Below, piece after piece: positions 26,247 through 34,555 of a DNA stretch of 64,000 bases. Within the stretch, counting starts at the first letter, position 1; the number at the start of each line of letters is the position of its first letter. Below the pieces are notes generated by a model that ran no database searches, was not told where the DNA came from, and saw nothing but the letters and a program-made list of their open reading frames with translations. A program made the position numbers and the translations under genes. The DNA is from UQRS01 sp050946935. GTDB lineage: Bacteria > Bacillota > Clostridia > Oscillospirales > Acutalibacteraceae. The stretch covers positions 1-64,000 of the forward strand of contig JBMNVR010000002.1 of NCBI GenBank assembly GCA_050946935.1, written 5' to 3'.

Positions 26247-26830
26247 AAAGGGAGTTTTTGAATTGAAAAAAGTATAGAGTATTCTTTTGTCCGCGGTGCT
26301 GCTGCATGGTATATTCTACTCCAGGCAGCGGCCGAAGCGCAGGAAAAATTGTGCCTGACGGAGCTGCCTCTGCGGTTTGCGGCACCGGCGGGGATCACGC
26401 CGACCGGCTACCTTGTCGCCGGCCTCGTGGCCGCGGATGGGGTGTTATATGGTGCGATTGATGATTGCGGCCGTACCGCGCTGTCCTTTGTGTATGATTA
26501 TATTTTGATGCCGACAGAAAGGACACCTGACGATCTGCTTGTCGCCGCAAAAGTTTGGGAGACCGAAACAACCGGAGGGTTGATTTTTACCTGATAAATA
26601 TGGAACTGTAGGTCGTTCGCGTGCTGCACCAGGATTTTACGACGGATACGTCGTGTGCGATATGTATCTGGGCTACAGTTGAGGGCGTGCTGAAAACCCT
26701 TCACATCAGCGTAGCCTTTAACAAGGAGATTTATCTGATCAACGACCGCTTTGCGTACTGTGAGACGACGGGCCGGACCGCCTATAAATTCTGCGTTCTG
26801 ACAAGAGGCGGTAGTGCGAAGCGAAACGGC
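26247..26830 (+). pseudogene. decayed secreted WG-repeat-like protein gene
   Basis: The ribosome binding site AAAGGGAG at 26247 precedes a TTG at 26263 that reads MKKV, then a stop (TAG), then SILLSAVLL in the same frame: a signal peptide broken by a nonsense codon. A frame change near 26310-26340 then gives AAAEAQEKL and a 90-residue frame ending at 26594. That frame holds a segment (GVLYGAIDDCGRTALSFVYDY) with the spacing of a WG beta-propeller-like repeat. Similar fragments in other frames (YLINDRFAYCETTGRTAY) continue to about 26800. I infer one gene with several breaks. No intact gene is present here. Confidence 0.45.
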
Positions 26831-26840
26831 TTCCGGCCGG

Positions 26841-27221
26841 TTAAAAAATATTATAGAGGCTTACTCTTTGGCTGTCGGCCAAATGGACCAGGGAAATTTT
26901 CGCCGTCCGGCAAAGGGAGAGAAAATCCGACGCGGTCTCCTCTTTGGCCAAAGGCGGCAGTCCGGCGACCGATTCTCCCACGGCGGATACGACATCGTGA
27001 TTGACAAAGAAAGAGATTTTCGGTTCGATCTCGACCCAGCGATCCTCGGCCGCCTGCGCCAGTTCCGCCGCCGCCTCAAATCGTCCGGCTTCGGCCAAGA
27101 GAATCGCCCGCTCGAGCAAACCGTCCATCTCTTCAGTAAAGGAGGAGACAGTGTACAGCCCGGCGGTGCACAGAAGAATTAAGATCAGGAAAATGGCGGC
27201 CGTCAGGATCAGACGTTTCAC
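26841..27221 (-). CDS. DUF4363 family membrane-anchored protein
   Basis: A 126-residue protein with one N-terminal membrane segment (about residues 3-25, LILTAAIFLILILLCTAGLY) and a helical extracytoplasmic part. It resembles the DUF4363 family, often found beside DUF421 (YetF-like) genes in clostridia, as here. The GTG start follows GGGAGGAGG by seven bases; a longer version from 27239 would include that site. The function is unknown. It is 129 bases downstream of the DUF421 gene and probably belongs to the same transcript. Confidence 0.75.
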   Translation of the reverse strand: MKRLILTAAIFLILILLCTAGLYTVSSFTEEMDGLLERAILLAEAGRFEAAAELAQAAEDRWVEIEPKISFFVNHDVVSAVGESVAGLPPLAKEETASDFLSLCRTAKISLVHLADSQRVSLYNIF

Positions 27222-27350
27222 AGTGTATCCTCCTCCCATTCTTTGGATTTCGTTTTTCTTCCCGGCGCGGTGGTACGATGTCGGTTTCGCTTTTGGAATT
27301 GCTGAAAGAGACGCTGCGCCTTCGGATACGCCGGACGGCGCTTCCTTTGT

Positions 27351-28025
27351 TCAGCGATGTTTTCGTTCTACGATATAGTGATCCCCGTTTTTGCACAGAG
27401 TCATCAAAAAGACCCGGTCGGGGTCGAGTCCCTGTTTTTTTAAAATGGAAAAGACCTTTTTCCGGCTGGAGCCGGCCAGGCGAATGCCGTCGTCAAACAC
27501 GACGCCATCGTTGATCACCAGTGCGCCGATTCCCTCGTAGCTGCCGCCCGCACCGACGTCTCCCGCCGTCGCCGGCTGATCGGCCGCTTTCAGCAGGATG
27601 CTGAGGCTGCCATTGGTCTCCAGTATAGCGTACGCAACCTTGGCGACATCGAACACCCCCTGTCCGCGCAGTACCTCCAAAAGATCGCTGACCGTCACCC
27701 GCATCTGCCGCATCAGTTTCTGGTCGATCACGCCGTCCTCGATGATGACCGCCGATCGTCCGTTGATCAGCCGGCGGAGCGGGGTCAGCTTCATCGCCGC
27801 GAAGGAGACCAAAACCTCCAGCACCACCAGCATAAAAATCGCGATCACGCCGTTTGCGACCGGCTGGGTGGTGTCCTGGATCGGGATGGCCGCCAGCTCG
27901 GAAATCAGGATGGTGATGACCAGCTCTCCCGGCTGCATATCGCCGATCTGCCGCTTACCCATGACCCGCAGCGCAACAATCACGGCAATGTACAGCAGCG
28001 CCGTACGGAAGATGGTTATATACAA
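27351..28025 (-). CDS. DUF421 (YetF-like) membrane protein
   Basis: A 224-residue protein with three predicted membrane segments in the first 80 residues, including the family motif ALRVMGKRQIGDMQPGELV, and a C-terminal cytoplasmic alpha/beta domain (about 85-224) with NGRSAVIIEDG. This is the DUF421/YetF family, common in spore-formers and often in two or three copies. The biochemical role is not known. It is divergent from yunB. Confidence 0.88.
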   Translation of the reverse strand: MYITIFRTALLYIAVIVALRVMGKRQIGDMQPGELVITILISELAAIPIQDTTQPVANGVIAIFMLVVLEVLVSFAAMKLTPLRRLINGRSAVIIEDGVIDQKLMRQMRVTVSDLLEVLRGQGVFDVAKVAYAILETNGSLSILLKAADQPATAGDVGAGGSYEGIGALVINDGVVFDDGIRLAGSSRKKVFSILKKQGLDPDRVFLMTLCKNGDHYIVERKHR

Positions 28026-28080
28026 AGCGCCTCACCTCAAGGGTTATTTTTCGTCGCTTTTCTATTTTTATTCCGTTTTC

Positions 28081-28125
28081 GCGCCGTTTCGGCCCGGTTT
28101 TTGAAGCTTTTGAACCAAAACGGCG
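28081..28125. repeat. inverted repeat between DUF421 and yunB
   Basis: gcgccgttt near 28081 is complementary to aaacggcgc near 28117. It lies between two divergent genes, so it is more likely an operator or leader hairpin than a terminator. Confidence 0.35.
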
Positions 28126-28162
28126 CGGTTTGCGTATTTTGGTAAAAAGGAGGGGAGCCGGT

Positions 28163-28864
28163 ATGAAGAAAACGACCTATCTGTCGCCGTCCAAGCGTCG
28201 GAAAAGGAGGAGCGCCCTTGTGCGGCTGATTGCAGCTTTGCTGATCCTCGGCGTGGCGCTGTTCGCCCTCGACCGCAGGCTGTATCCGCTCATCCGCGAT
28301 TTTGCTGAGGCAGAGGCGGCCATCCGCGCCAATCAGATCATCAACGCTGCGGTAGCCGATTATTTTGCACAAAACGACGTTGCCTACACCGATCTGATCG
28401 TCCTCAGCCGCAACGCGCAGGGGGAGATCGACACGGCCGAGGCCAACACGGTACAGATCAATCAAATCAAAACCTCGGTCATTGATCGGGTGCGCGCCCG
28501 CGTGGCCGAGGATGAACGTTCGACCGTTTCGATCCCTCTCGGCAACCTGACCGGACTGTCCTACCTGGCCGGGCGGGGTCCGGTTGTCCGGATCAGTCTG
28601 CAAATGTCCTCAAATGTTACCGCCAGCTTTGAGAGCGCTTTCACCTCGGCCGGAATCAACCAGACCATGCATACCATTACCCTGCGGGTTTCGGCCGATA
28701 TGTACATCATGCTGCCGACCGGGCGGGCCTCCTCCTCTTTTTCGACCGACTATATGGTGGGGCAGACGGTGATTGTCGGCGCCGTGCCGGACTCCTTTAC
28801 CTCGATCGACCTGAACGGCGGGACAATTTTGGGAAGGCTTGTCTCGGGTGAGGAAAGCAATTGA
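28163..28864 (+). CDS. yunB: sporulation protein YunB
   Basis: A 233-residue protein with a single N-terminal membrane anchor (about residues 17-37) and an extracytoplasmic domain with the conserved segments IPLGNLTG, GPVVRISLQ and VIVGAVPDSF of the YunB family. In B. subtilis YunB is made under sigma-E in the mother cell and is needed for full spore formation. AAAGGAGGGG precedes the ATG by eight bases. I did not find a clear sigma-E promoter. Confidence 0.9.
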   Translation: MKKTTYLSPSKRRKRRSALVRLIAALLILGVALFALDRRLYPLIRDFAEAEAAIRANQIINAAVADYFAQNDVAYTDLIVLSRNAQGEIDTAEANTVQINQIKTSVIDRVRARVAEDERSTVSIPLGNLTGLSYLAGRGPVVRISLQMSSNVTASFESAFTSAGINQTMHTITLRVSADMYIMLPTGRASSSFSTDYMVGQTVIVGAVPDSFTSIDLNGGTILGRLVSGEESN

Positions 28865-28954
28865 TTTTGCCGTGGGAAACGGATATAATAAAAACAATGC
28901 AGATTACAGGGGACGGCCGGGGGCCGCTCTGCGTGATAACAATGGAGGGACGGC

Positions 28955-30940
28955 ATGGACAGAAAAACCGCAAAGCAGCGGATCGCCGCGCTGGCGGCCG
29001 AATTGCGCTATCACAGCAAAAGGTATTATGAAGAGGACGATCCCGAGATCGACGATTTCGCCTATGACGCGCTGATGAACGAACTGCTCGCGCTGGAGGG
29101 GGCATATCCCGATCTTGTGGAGCCGGATTCTCCCAGCCAGCGGATCGGGGGAGACGCCTCCGGCTTATTTGCACCGGTCGAGCATGCCGTCGTGATGGAG
29201 AGCCTGCAGGACGCCTTTTCGGAGGAGGAGCTGTACGCTTTCGACCGCCGCGTGCGGGAGGCGGCGGGGGAGAGCGTGACCTACTCGGTCGAGCCGAAGA
29301 TCGACGGGCTTTCGGTCTCTCTCGAATACACCGACGGGATTTTCACCCGCGGTTCGACCCGCGGCAACGGCGCGGTGGGAGAGGATGTGACCGCCAATCT
29401 GCGCACGATCTCCGCCATCCCGCTGCGGCTGGACGGCGCGCCGCCTTTTCTTGAGGTGCGGGGGGAGGTCTACATGCCCCACGACAGCTTTCTGAAGCTT
29501 GTCGAGGCGCAGGAGAATGCCGAAAAGCCTGCTCCCAAAAATCCCCGCAACGCGGCGGCCGGCTCTCTGCGGCAGAAGGATCCGCGGGTGACCGCACGGC
29601 GGAGCCTGGATATCTTTGTTTTTAACGTTCAGCAGGTGGAGGGGAGGGAGCTTTCTTCCCACATTGCGTCGCTGGATTATCTGCGCGGCCTGGGGATCCG
29701 CACCCTGCCGTTTTATACCGCCTGCGCGACTATGGACGCTGCAGTGGAGGAGATCCGCCGGATCGGCAGCCTGCGCGGCAGTCTCCCCTTCGATATCGAC
29801 GGCGCGGTCGTCAAGGTGGACGATTTTGCACTGCGGGAGGTGCTGGGCAGCACGGCAAAATATCCCAAGTGGGCCATCGCCTTCAAATACCCGCCGGAGG
29901 AGAAGGAGACCACCCTCCGCTCGATCGACATCGGGGTGGGGCGTACCGGCGCGCTGACGCCGACCGCTCTTTTCGACCCCATCACGCTGGCCGGCACGAC
30001 TGTCAGCCGGGCGGTGCTGCATAACGAGGATTTTATCGCCCAGAAGGGCATCTGTATCGGCGACCGCATTCTCGTCCGCAAGGCGGGCGACATCATTCCG
30101 GAGGTGGTCGGGGTCGTCGCCCACGCCGCCGGGAGCGAGCCGTTTGCCATGCCGGCGGTCTGCCCCTCCTGCGGTGCGGCAGTCAGCAGGGAGGAGGGGG
30201 AGGCCGTTCTCCGCTGTACCAACGCGGCCTGCCCGGCGCAGCTCCTCCGGCACCTGATCCACTTTGTTTCCCGTGACGCGATGGACGTCGAAGGGCTGGG
30301 GCCGGCTGTGCTGTCCCAGCTTGCCGAGCAGGGGCTGGTGCGTACGCCGGCTGACCTCTATCACCTGGATCGGGAGACGCTGGCCGGCCTCGACCGGATG
30401 GGGGAGAAATCGGCCGACAACATTTTCACTGCACTGGAGGCGTCCAAGGAGAGCGATCTCTATCGCCTGATTTACGCGCTCGGCATCCGGCATGTCGGGC
30501 TGAAAACCGCCAAGCTGATCGCCGCCGCCTTCCCGACGATGGAGGAGGTGCTGGCCGCTCCGGCCGAGGCGCTGGCGGCCATCGACGGGCTGGGCGGCGT
30601 CATCGCTGCGAGCGCGGCCGAGTTCTTTGCCCTGCCGCAGACGAGGGAGCTGATCGACCGCCTGCGCGAGGCGGGGGTTCGCATGACCTCCGACCTGCGG
30701 CCGTCCGACGGTGTGTTCGAGGGGCTGACCTTCGTGCTGACCGGAACGTTGCCGACCTACACCCGCAGCGAAGCGGCCGCGATCATCGAGGGACTGGGAG
30801 GCAAGGTCTCGGGCAGCGTGTCGAAACGGACGGCATACGTCCTGGCGGGGGAGGCAGCCGGCAGCAAGTTGGACAAGGCGCGGTCTCTCGGCGTGCCGGT
30901 GATCGACGAGGCGGAGTTCCGACGGATGGCGGGGGTTTAA
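28955..30940 (+). CDS. ligA: NAD-dependent DNA ligase
   Basis: A 661-residue ligase that seals nicks in replication and repair using NAD+. The order is: domain Ia, adenylation domain with the active-site Lys115 in VEPKIDG, OB fold, four-cysteine zinc finger (CPSCG...CTNAACPAQ, about 400-425), helix-hairpin-helix repeats, and C-terminal BRCT domain (about 585-660, with GLTFVLTGTLP). GGAGG precedes the ATG. It stands alone here, without pcrA or gatCAB next to it. Confidence 0.97.
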   Translation: MDRKTAKQRIAALAAELRYHSKRYYEEDDPEIDDFAYDALMNELLALEGAYPDLVEPDSPSQRIGGDASGLFAPVEHAVVMESLQDAFSEEELYAFDRRVREAAGESVTYSVEPKIDGLSVSLEYTDGIFTRGSTRGNGAVGEDVTANLRTISAIPLRLDGAPPFLEVRGEVYMPHDSFLKLVEAQENAEKPAPKNPRNAAAGSLRQKDPRVTARRSLDIFVFNVQQVEGRELSSHIASLDYLRGLGIRTLPFYTACATMDAAVEEIRRIGSLRGSLPFDIDGAVVKVDDFALREVLGSTAKYPKWAIAFKYPPEEKETTLRSIDIGVGRTGALTPTALFDPITLAGTTVSRAVLHNEDFIAQKGICIGDRILVRKAGDIIPEVVGVVAHAAGSEPFAMPAVCPSCGAAVSREEGEAVLRCTNAACPAQLLRHLIHFVSRDAMDVEGLGPAVLSQLAEQGLVRTPADLYHLDRETLAGLDRMGEKSADNIFTALEASKESDLYRLIYALGIRHVGLKTAKLIAAAFPTMEEVLAAPAEALAAIDGLGGVIAASAAEFFALPQTRELIDRLREAGVRMTSDLRPSDGVFEGLTFVLTGTLPTYTRSEAAAIIEGLGGKVSGSVSKRTAYVLAGEAAGSKLDKARSLGVPVIDEAEFRRMAGV

Positions 30941-31126
30941 AAAAATGGGGCAGGGGGTCCCTCTTTCTAAACGCATGGGGCTCCTGCGGCCCGGGCGCAA
31001 AGGCCTCAAATTTGTATAAACATAAAGTTTGCCGTGTCTTTGCTTCGTGTTTGGGCATAAAGTTCAAACACCGTACTTTTGTCTTTACCATAGTCCGAGC
31101 GCAAAGATTTCAAATGCTGTGGCGCC
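30941..31126. other. intergenic region after ligA
   Basis: No gene seen. It contains two related lines, gcgcaaaggcctcaaatttgtataaacataaagtt and a second gcgcaaagatttcaaat later, suggesting weak direct repeats at about 30998 and 31100. Confidence 0.3.
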
Positions 31127-31246
31127 CCTCATTTCTGTACAGACAGAAATGAGGGAAAGAGCCGCTAACGGGAGAGAGCCTTTCGATGGGTCTCTCCCGT
31201 TAAGATTTCCTTCCCCGAAGCGACCAAGGGGGATATCCCCTTGTCG
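31127..31246. repeat. cluster of three hairpins
   Basis: Three perfect or near-perfect inverted repeats follow in sequence: 31127-31138 with 31143-31154, 31166-31177 with 31191-31202, and 31221-31231 with 31237-31246. None has a long T run. The second could be the ligA terminator. Confidence 0.7.
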
Positions 31247-31284
31247 GTGAATCGCATATAGATGGAGAAAAAATAATTATATAT

Positions 31285-31327
31285 AAATAAAGGATCCACA
31301 TGGCTTGTTCATGCAGATCCTTTATTT
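31285..31327 (-). terminator. terminator of the first XRE gene
   Basis: aaataaaggatc (31285-31296) pairs with gatcctttattt (31316-31327). It overlaps the stop of the reverse-strand XRE gene. Confidence 0.7.
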
Positions 31328-31528
31328 CTTATCGCGTATATATTCCGCTATGTCTTCTATTCGGCAGTTCAGTGCCTCGCATAATTTATTGAGCGTTTTG
31401 GTTTCTATATTTTCGTTTGCTTTCAGGCGACGGATCGTCTTGCTGTCGATACCGGTTATCTCTCGAAGATAATAGGTGGATACGCCTCTGCTTTTCATGA
31501 TTACCCATAATCTGTCATATAGAATCAT
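31322..31528 (-). CDS. mini XRE-family regulator, copy 1
   Basis: A 68-residue protein that is almost entirely one Cro/C1-type helix-turn-helix: helices around YYLREITGIDSKTIRRLKANE and the usual ending TLNKLCEALNCRIEDIAEYI. It binds DNA, presumably as a dimer, at the palindromes upstream. It is a close paralogue of the next gene (about 60 percent identical by eye) and shares its upstream sequence. The ATG at 31528 gives the same start as its paralogue. AT-rich compared with ligA and dnaC on each side. Confidence 0.85.
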   Translation of the reverse strand: MILYDRLWVIMKSRGVSTYYLREITGIDSKTIRRLKANENIETKTLNKLCEALNCRIEDIAEYIRDKK

Positions 31529-31545
31529 TTTACCAACCCCCGACC

Positions 31546-31574
31546 TTGACACAACACATTATGGGGGTTATAAT
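31546..31574 (+). promoter_or_regulatory. consensus promoter facing right, antisense to XRE copy 2
   Basis: TTGACA at 31546-31551, 17 bases, then TATAAT at 31569-31574 on the + strand. No + strand gene begins for 370 bases, so its product would first run antisense through the second XRE gene. Confidence 0.55.
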
Positions 31575-31604
31575 CTGTAATGTTAAGGGGATATAATCCC
31601 CACA
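31559..31604. promoter_or_regulatory. duplicated operator region, copy A
   Basis: ttatgggggttataatct, then ttaaggggatataatcccca. The core GGGGAT-ATA-ATCCCC (31587-31601) is a perfect palindrome. The same arrangement occurs at 31868-31911. Likely the binding site of one or both XRE proteins. Confidence 0.7.
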
Positions 31605-31636
31605 CAACCTTTGCAAAAGGATAGCAAAAGGATAAT

Positions 31637-31837
31637 TTAATCTGGAATATATTCAGCGATATCTTCCAACTCGCATTGTAACGCTTTACACAGCTTATTT
31701 AATGTTTTGGCTTCTACATTTTCGTTCGCTTTTAATCGGCGGATTGTTTTGTTGTCAAAACCGCATTCTTCACGAAGCCAGTAAGTCGTTACGCTTTTTT
31801 CCTCCATCAGTTTCCATAGCTTGTCAAATTGAATCAT
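31637..31837 (-). CDS. mini XRE-family regulator, copy 2
   Basis: A 66-residue Cro/C1-type helix-turn-helix protein, paralogue of the gene at 31322. The recognition region KTIRRLKANEN is identical in both, which suggests both bind the same operator, while the ends differ. It is divergent from the SLOG-like gene, with a copy of the palindromic operator between them, so autoregulation and control of the SLOG-like gene are both plausible. The start was chosen to match the paralogue. Confidence 0.85.
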   Translation of the reverse strand: MIQFDKLWKLMEEKSVTTYWLREECGFDNKTIRRLKANENVEAKTLNKLCKALQCELEDIAEYIPD

Positions 31838-31867
31838 ATATAGTATGGCCCCCATCTTTTATGCTTA

Positions 31868-31911
31868 TTATGGGGGTTATAATCTTTTTTATTAAGGGGA
31901 TATAATCCCCA
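31868..31911. promoter_or_regulatory. duplicated operator region, copy B
   Basis: Same order as copy A: ttatgggggttataatct, an AT spacer, and the palindrome GGGGATATAATCCCC at 31896-31910. It lies between XRE copy 2 and the SLOG-like gene. Confidence 0.7.
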
Positions 31912-31947
31912 TATAGGTGCTTTATTTCTGAATTGGGTGGGATTTGT

Positions 31948-32424
31948 GTGGACTTTTCAAATATCCTGACCATAAGCTTTTTTGGTCACAGACAGGTCGA
32001 GGATAGTCTGTATCTGGAGGAGCAGGTGTATACTATGGTTTGCGATTTGATTTATACACATGAATATGTTAATTTTTTGGCGGGGCAGGAGGGTGAATTT
32101 GACCAGATTGTAAGTTCTTCCATAAAAAAGGCAAAGCGGCAAGCAAGAAATGATAACAGTGCGTTAACATTGATTCTTCCGTATGAGAAATCCGAATATG
32201 AAAAAAATCGGGAATATTTTGAGGCATATTACGACGAGATAGAAATATGCAGTGAAGCGGCGGCCTGCTTTTGTAAAACTGCCTATAGTGTGCGCAATCG
32301 TGTGATGATCGACCGGTCTGATTTGGTTATTTTCTATGTAGATCACTGTGCGGGCGGCGCATATTGTGCGCTGCTTTACGCCAGACAGAAGGGAAAGGCG
32401 TTCACAAACCTTGCGAAGAAATAA
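31948..32424 (+). CDS. SLOG/YpsA-like nucleotide-binding protein
   Basis: A 158-residue protein with an N-terminal FFGHRQV motif and a C-terminal segment NRVMIDRSDLVIFYVD...GGAYCALLYA. That is the pattern of SLOG-fold (DUF1273/YpsA-like) Rossmannoid proteins, which are thought to bind nucleotides or nucleotide-derived ligands. The GTG at 31948 follows GGGTGGG; a TTG at 31933 is an alternative. AT-rich. The divergent mini-XRE genes and shared operators suggest a small self-regulated module. The actual ligand and role are unknown. Confidence 0.65.
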   Translation: MDFSNILTISFFGHRQVEDSLYLEEQVYTMVCDLIYTHEYVNFLAGQEGEFDQIVSSSIKKAKRQARNDNSALTLILPYEKSEYEKNREYFEAYYDEIEICSEAAACFCKTAYSVRNRVMIDRSDLVIFYVDHCAGGAYCALLYARQKGKAFTNLAKK

Positions 32425-32465
32425 AGAAACCGCGGCGCACACGAAAGGTGTGCGCCGCGGTTTCT
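32425..32465. terminator. bidirectional terminator between SLOG-like gene and dnaC
   Basis: An 18-bp perfect stem (32425-32442 with 32448-32465) with the loop gaaag. A and T residues at its ends serve both convergent genes. Confidence 0.9.
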
Positions 32466-33441
32466 ATCGCCCCCCGGCCTTTTGCATCTGAAGCTGCTGC
32501 CGGACGTCCTGCCCGATGAACTGCCTGACCGTGTAGCAGCCGATCAGGCGGGAGGTCACGCGGGAGGTGTATTTCTCCGCCAGCTCCTTAAAACCGAAGT
32601 TGGTGCTGATGACGGTTGGCCTCTTTTCGAGGATGCGGGTATTGACAAGATCGTTAACCAGCGCGACGGTAAAGGGGGTGGAGAACTCGGTCCCCAGGTC
32701 GTCGACGATCAGCAGATCGCAGCCGAGCAGCGCGTCCTTGTACCCGCTGCCGGCGCCGCTGAACTTCTCCCGCTCGACCCGCTCGAACAGCCGCGAGGCC
32801 GGCCCGTACACCACCCCGAAGCCCCGTTCGATCACGCCGGACGCGATGGCCAGCGAGAGGTGGGTTTTTCCAAGACCGGTGTTGCCCATCAGCAGAAGGT
32901 TCCCCGACTCGCGGGAGAAGCTCTCGGCATAGCTTTTGCAATACGCCAGGATGGCCGCCATCTGTTTGCGGGGGACAAGCCCGTTTTCACCCGGTCGGTC
33001 GGTGTAAAAGGAGAGGTCAAAGTTGTCAAACCGGCTGTCGGCCAGCGGCATTTCGGCTGACATACGCTCGCAGCTTAGCTTGGCGCAGAGGGTGTTTACA
33101 CAGGCGCAGACCCGTCCGTTCACAAACCCGGTGTCCTGACAGGCGGCGCAGGTGTAGGCGGGCTTGAAATCCTCCGGCCCGCAGCCGACGCTTTGCAGCA
33201 GTGCAGCCCTTTTGTCCGAGAGACGGCGGATCTCCTCCCGCAGAGGGGAGAGATCGCCGCCCGATAATGCGGTCACGGCCAGCCGGCTCCCGGCGGCCGA
33301 GATCTGCATATCCAGAGCCGTCAGTTCCGGCCGCGCGGCGTAGACGTCCGCTTTTTTTCGGGAGGCCGTCCGCTCGGCCGCCTTGCGCTGCGCCTCCTTT
33401 TGCGCCATGGCGGCGGCCATAATTTCCTTGCCAAAGCTCAT
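32464..33441 (-). CDS. primosomal ATPase DnaC/DnaI-like helicase loader
   Basis: A 325-residue AAA+ ATPase that loads the replicative helicase. It has a long helical N-terminus, a zinc-binding cluster with Cys98, Cys101, Cys112 and Cys114 (typical of DnaI-type loaders), Walker A GNTGLGKT at 186-193, and Walker B LLIVDDLG. It lies 38 bases downstream of the DnaD-domain gene, forming the common clostridial dnaD-dnaC pair. Confidence 0.92.
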   Translation of the reverse strand: MSFGKEIMAAAMAQKEAQRKAAERTASRKKADVYAARPELTALDMQISAAGSRLAVTALSGGDLSPLREEIRRLSDKRAALLQSVGCGPEDFKPAYTCAACQDTGFVNGRVCACVNTLCAKLSCERMSAEMPLADSRFDNFDLSFYTDRPGENGLVPRKQMAAILAYCKSYAESFSRESGNLLLMGNTGLGKTHLSLAIASGVIERGFGVVYGPASRLFERVEREKFSGAGSGYKDALLGCDLLIVDDLGTEFSTPFTVALVNDLVNTRILEKRPTVISTNFGFKELAEKYTSRVTSRLIGCYTVRQFIGQDVRQQLQMQKAGGR

Positions 33442-33479
33442 AAGTCATTCGCCTTTCTTCCCGGGTGGGAGCGTGTATG

Positions 33480-34445
33480 TTACCGGCCGTTTTGATCCTG
33501 CAGGGCCTGCTGATCCAAAAAGGCCTGAAAGCTGTTGAGGTCATAAGCGGAAAAATCGCCCTTCTGCTGTTTGCCGGACGGCTGCTGTCTGGCGGCGGCC
33601 GCCTCCTCCGGCGTTCTCAGGTTCTGCCTGTGCCAGTCGCTAAGCACCTTATCCATATATTTTACGTTGAATTTGCCGATGTGGTTGACGCACTCGTCAT
33701 AGGCGGCTGAAAGCATCGGCTTGCCAAAGCCCCACTCGTTCACCCAGCGGAGGGCTGCCGCCTCTTCCGACTTGCTGGGGCGGCGCTTGTCGAGGCCGGC
33801 TGCCGCCTGCACAAGGCCCCAGGCGCTCCGCGCGGCATATATGGCGCAGATTTTTTCCTCCGCCTCGGCCAGCGTTTCCACACCGTCCTCGATCCAGTCG
33901 AGGGCGGTGCGCTCGATGTAGCCGATGGTGCAGCGGTCGACCGATTTGGCAAATTCGATCAGCATGAGCAGCACGGCGGCGTTCATTCCCTCGTCGTCGT
34001 GCAGCCAGACAAGGGTCGACATCTCGGCCGCGCGGAGGCCGCGCCCGAATTTCACCTGTGCCTCTCGCAGGAGGAAAGCGATCTCCTCCGACTCGTTGCC
34101 GCGGCGGATGACCTCCTCCCGGGAGGGCTTGACGGCCACCACCGCTTTTTTGGGCGGCCCGGCTGGGGCGGGGGCCTCTACCTGCTCGGCCGGCTGCGCC
34201 GCCTCGCCCGCGCGGATCAGGATGCCCGACTCGGTCCAGTAGAGCAGTGCGTCGGCCACGTCCACCTCCGGCAGGGAGAGCGCGTCGGCGATTTTGGCGG
34301 CCGTGACCCCCTCCGCCAGATTGCGCATGGCGAAGAGCAGCACCTTGAGCTGGACGGCACCGGCCAGCTTGATATGCTTGTCCACAACCTCGCAAGGGAG
34401 CATAAAGACCGCGCTGAGCTTGGCCGGATTGACTGAATATTCCAT
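33480..34445 (-). CDS. DnaD-domain replication initiation protein
   Basis: A 321-residue protein with an N-terminal winged-helix region (about 1-85) and a DnaD-like helical domain (DnaB_2, about 210-290) ending in VNHIGKFNVKYMDKVLSDWH, the YxxxIxxxW-type motif of this family. A second related helical block lies around 110-190. It acts with the helicase loader encoded next in replication restart or initiation. Ala/Pro/Lys linker around 85-105. Confidence 0.9.
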   Translation of the reverse strand: MEYSVNPAKLSAVFMLPCEVVDKHIKLAGAVQLKVLLFAMRNLAEGVTAAKIADALSLPEVDVADALLYWTESGILIRAGEAAQPAEQVEAPAPAGPPKKAVVAVKPSREEVIRRGNESEEIAFLLREAQVKFGRGLRAAEMSTLVWLHDDEGMNAAVLLMLIEFAKSVDRCTIGYIERTALDWIEDGVETLAEAEEKICAIYAARSAWGLVQAAAGLDKRRPSKSEEAAALRWVNEWGFGKPMLSAAYDECVNHIGKFNVKYMDKVLSDWHRQNLRTPEEAAAARQQPSGKQQKGDFSAYDLNSFQAFLDQQALQDQNGR

Positions 34446-34526
34446 AAAAACGCCCCCTTCCTCTGAATGGCAGACCGCGGCGCCGGGCTTTGAGAAAAAG
34501 GCCGGTTCACGGTCGGTTTGTGTGTT

Positions 34527-34555
34527 ATTATAGCAGAAATTTTCCGGCTTGTAAA
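34527..34555 (-). promoter_or_regulatory. sigma-A promoter of dnaD-dnaC
   Basis: On the reverse strand TTTACA (34555-34550), a 17-base spacer and TATAAT (34532-34527). Confidence 0.72.

Noticed and set aside
26621..27004. 127-residue open frame as an intact gene
   Set aside because: Part of it resembles the decayed repeat protein, and the end runs opposite the DUF4363 gene. It is better explained as pseudogene debris.
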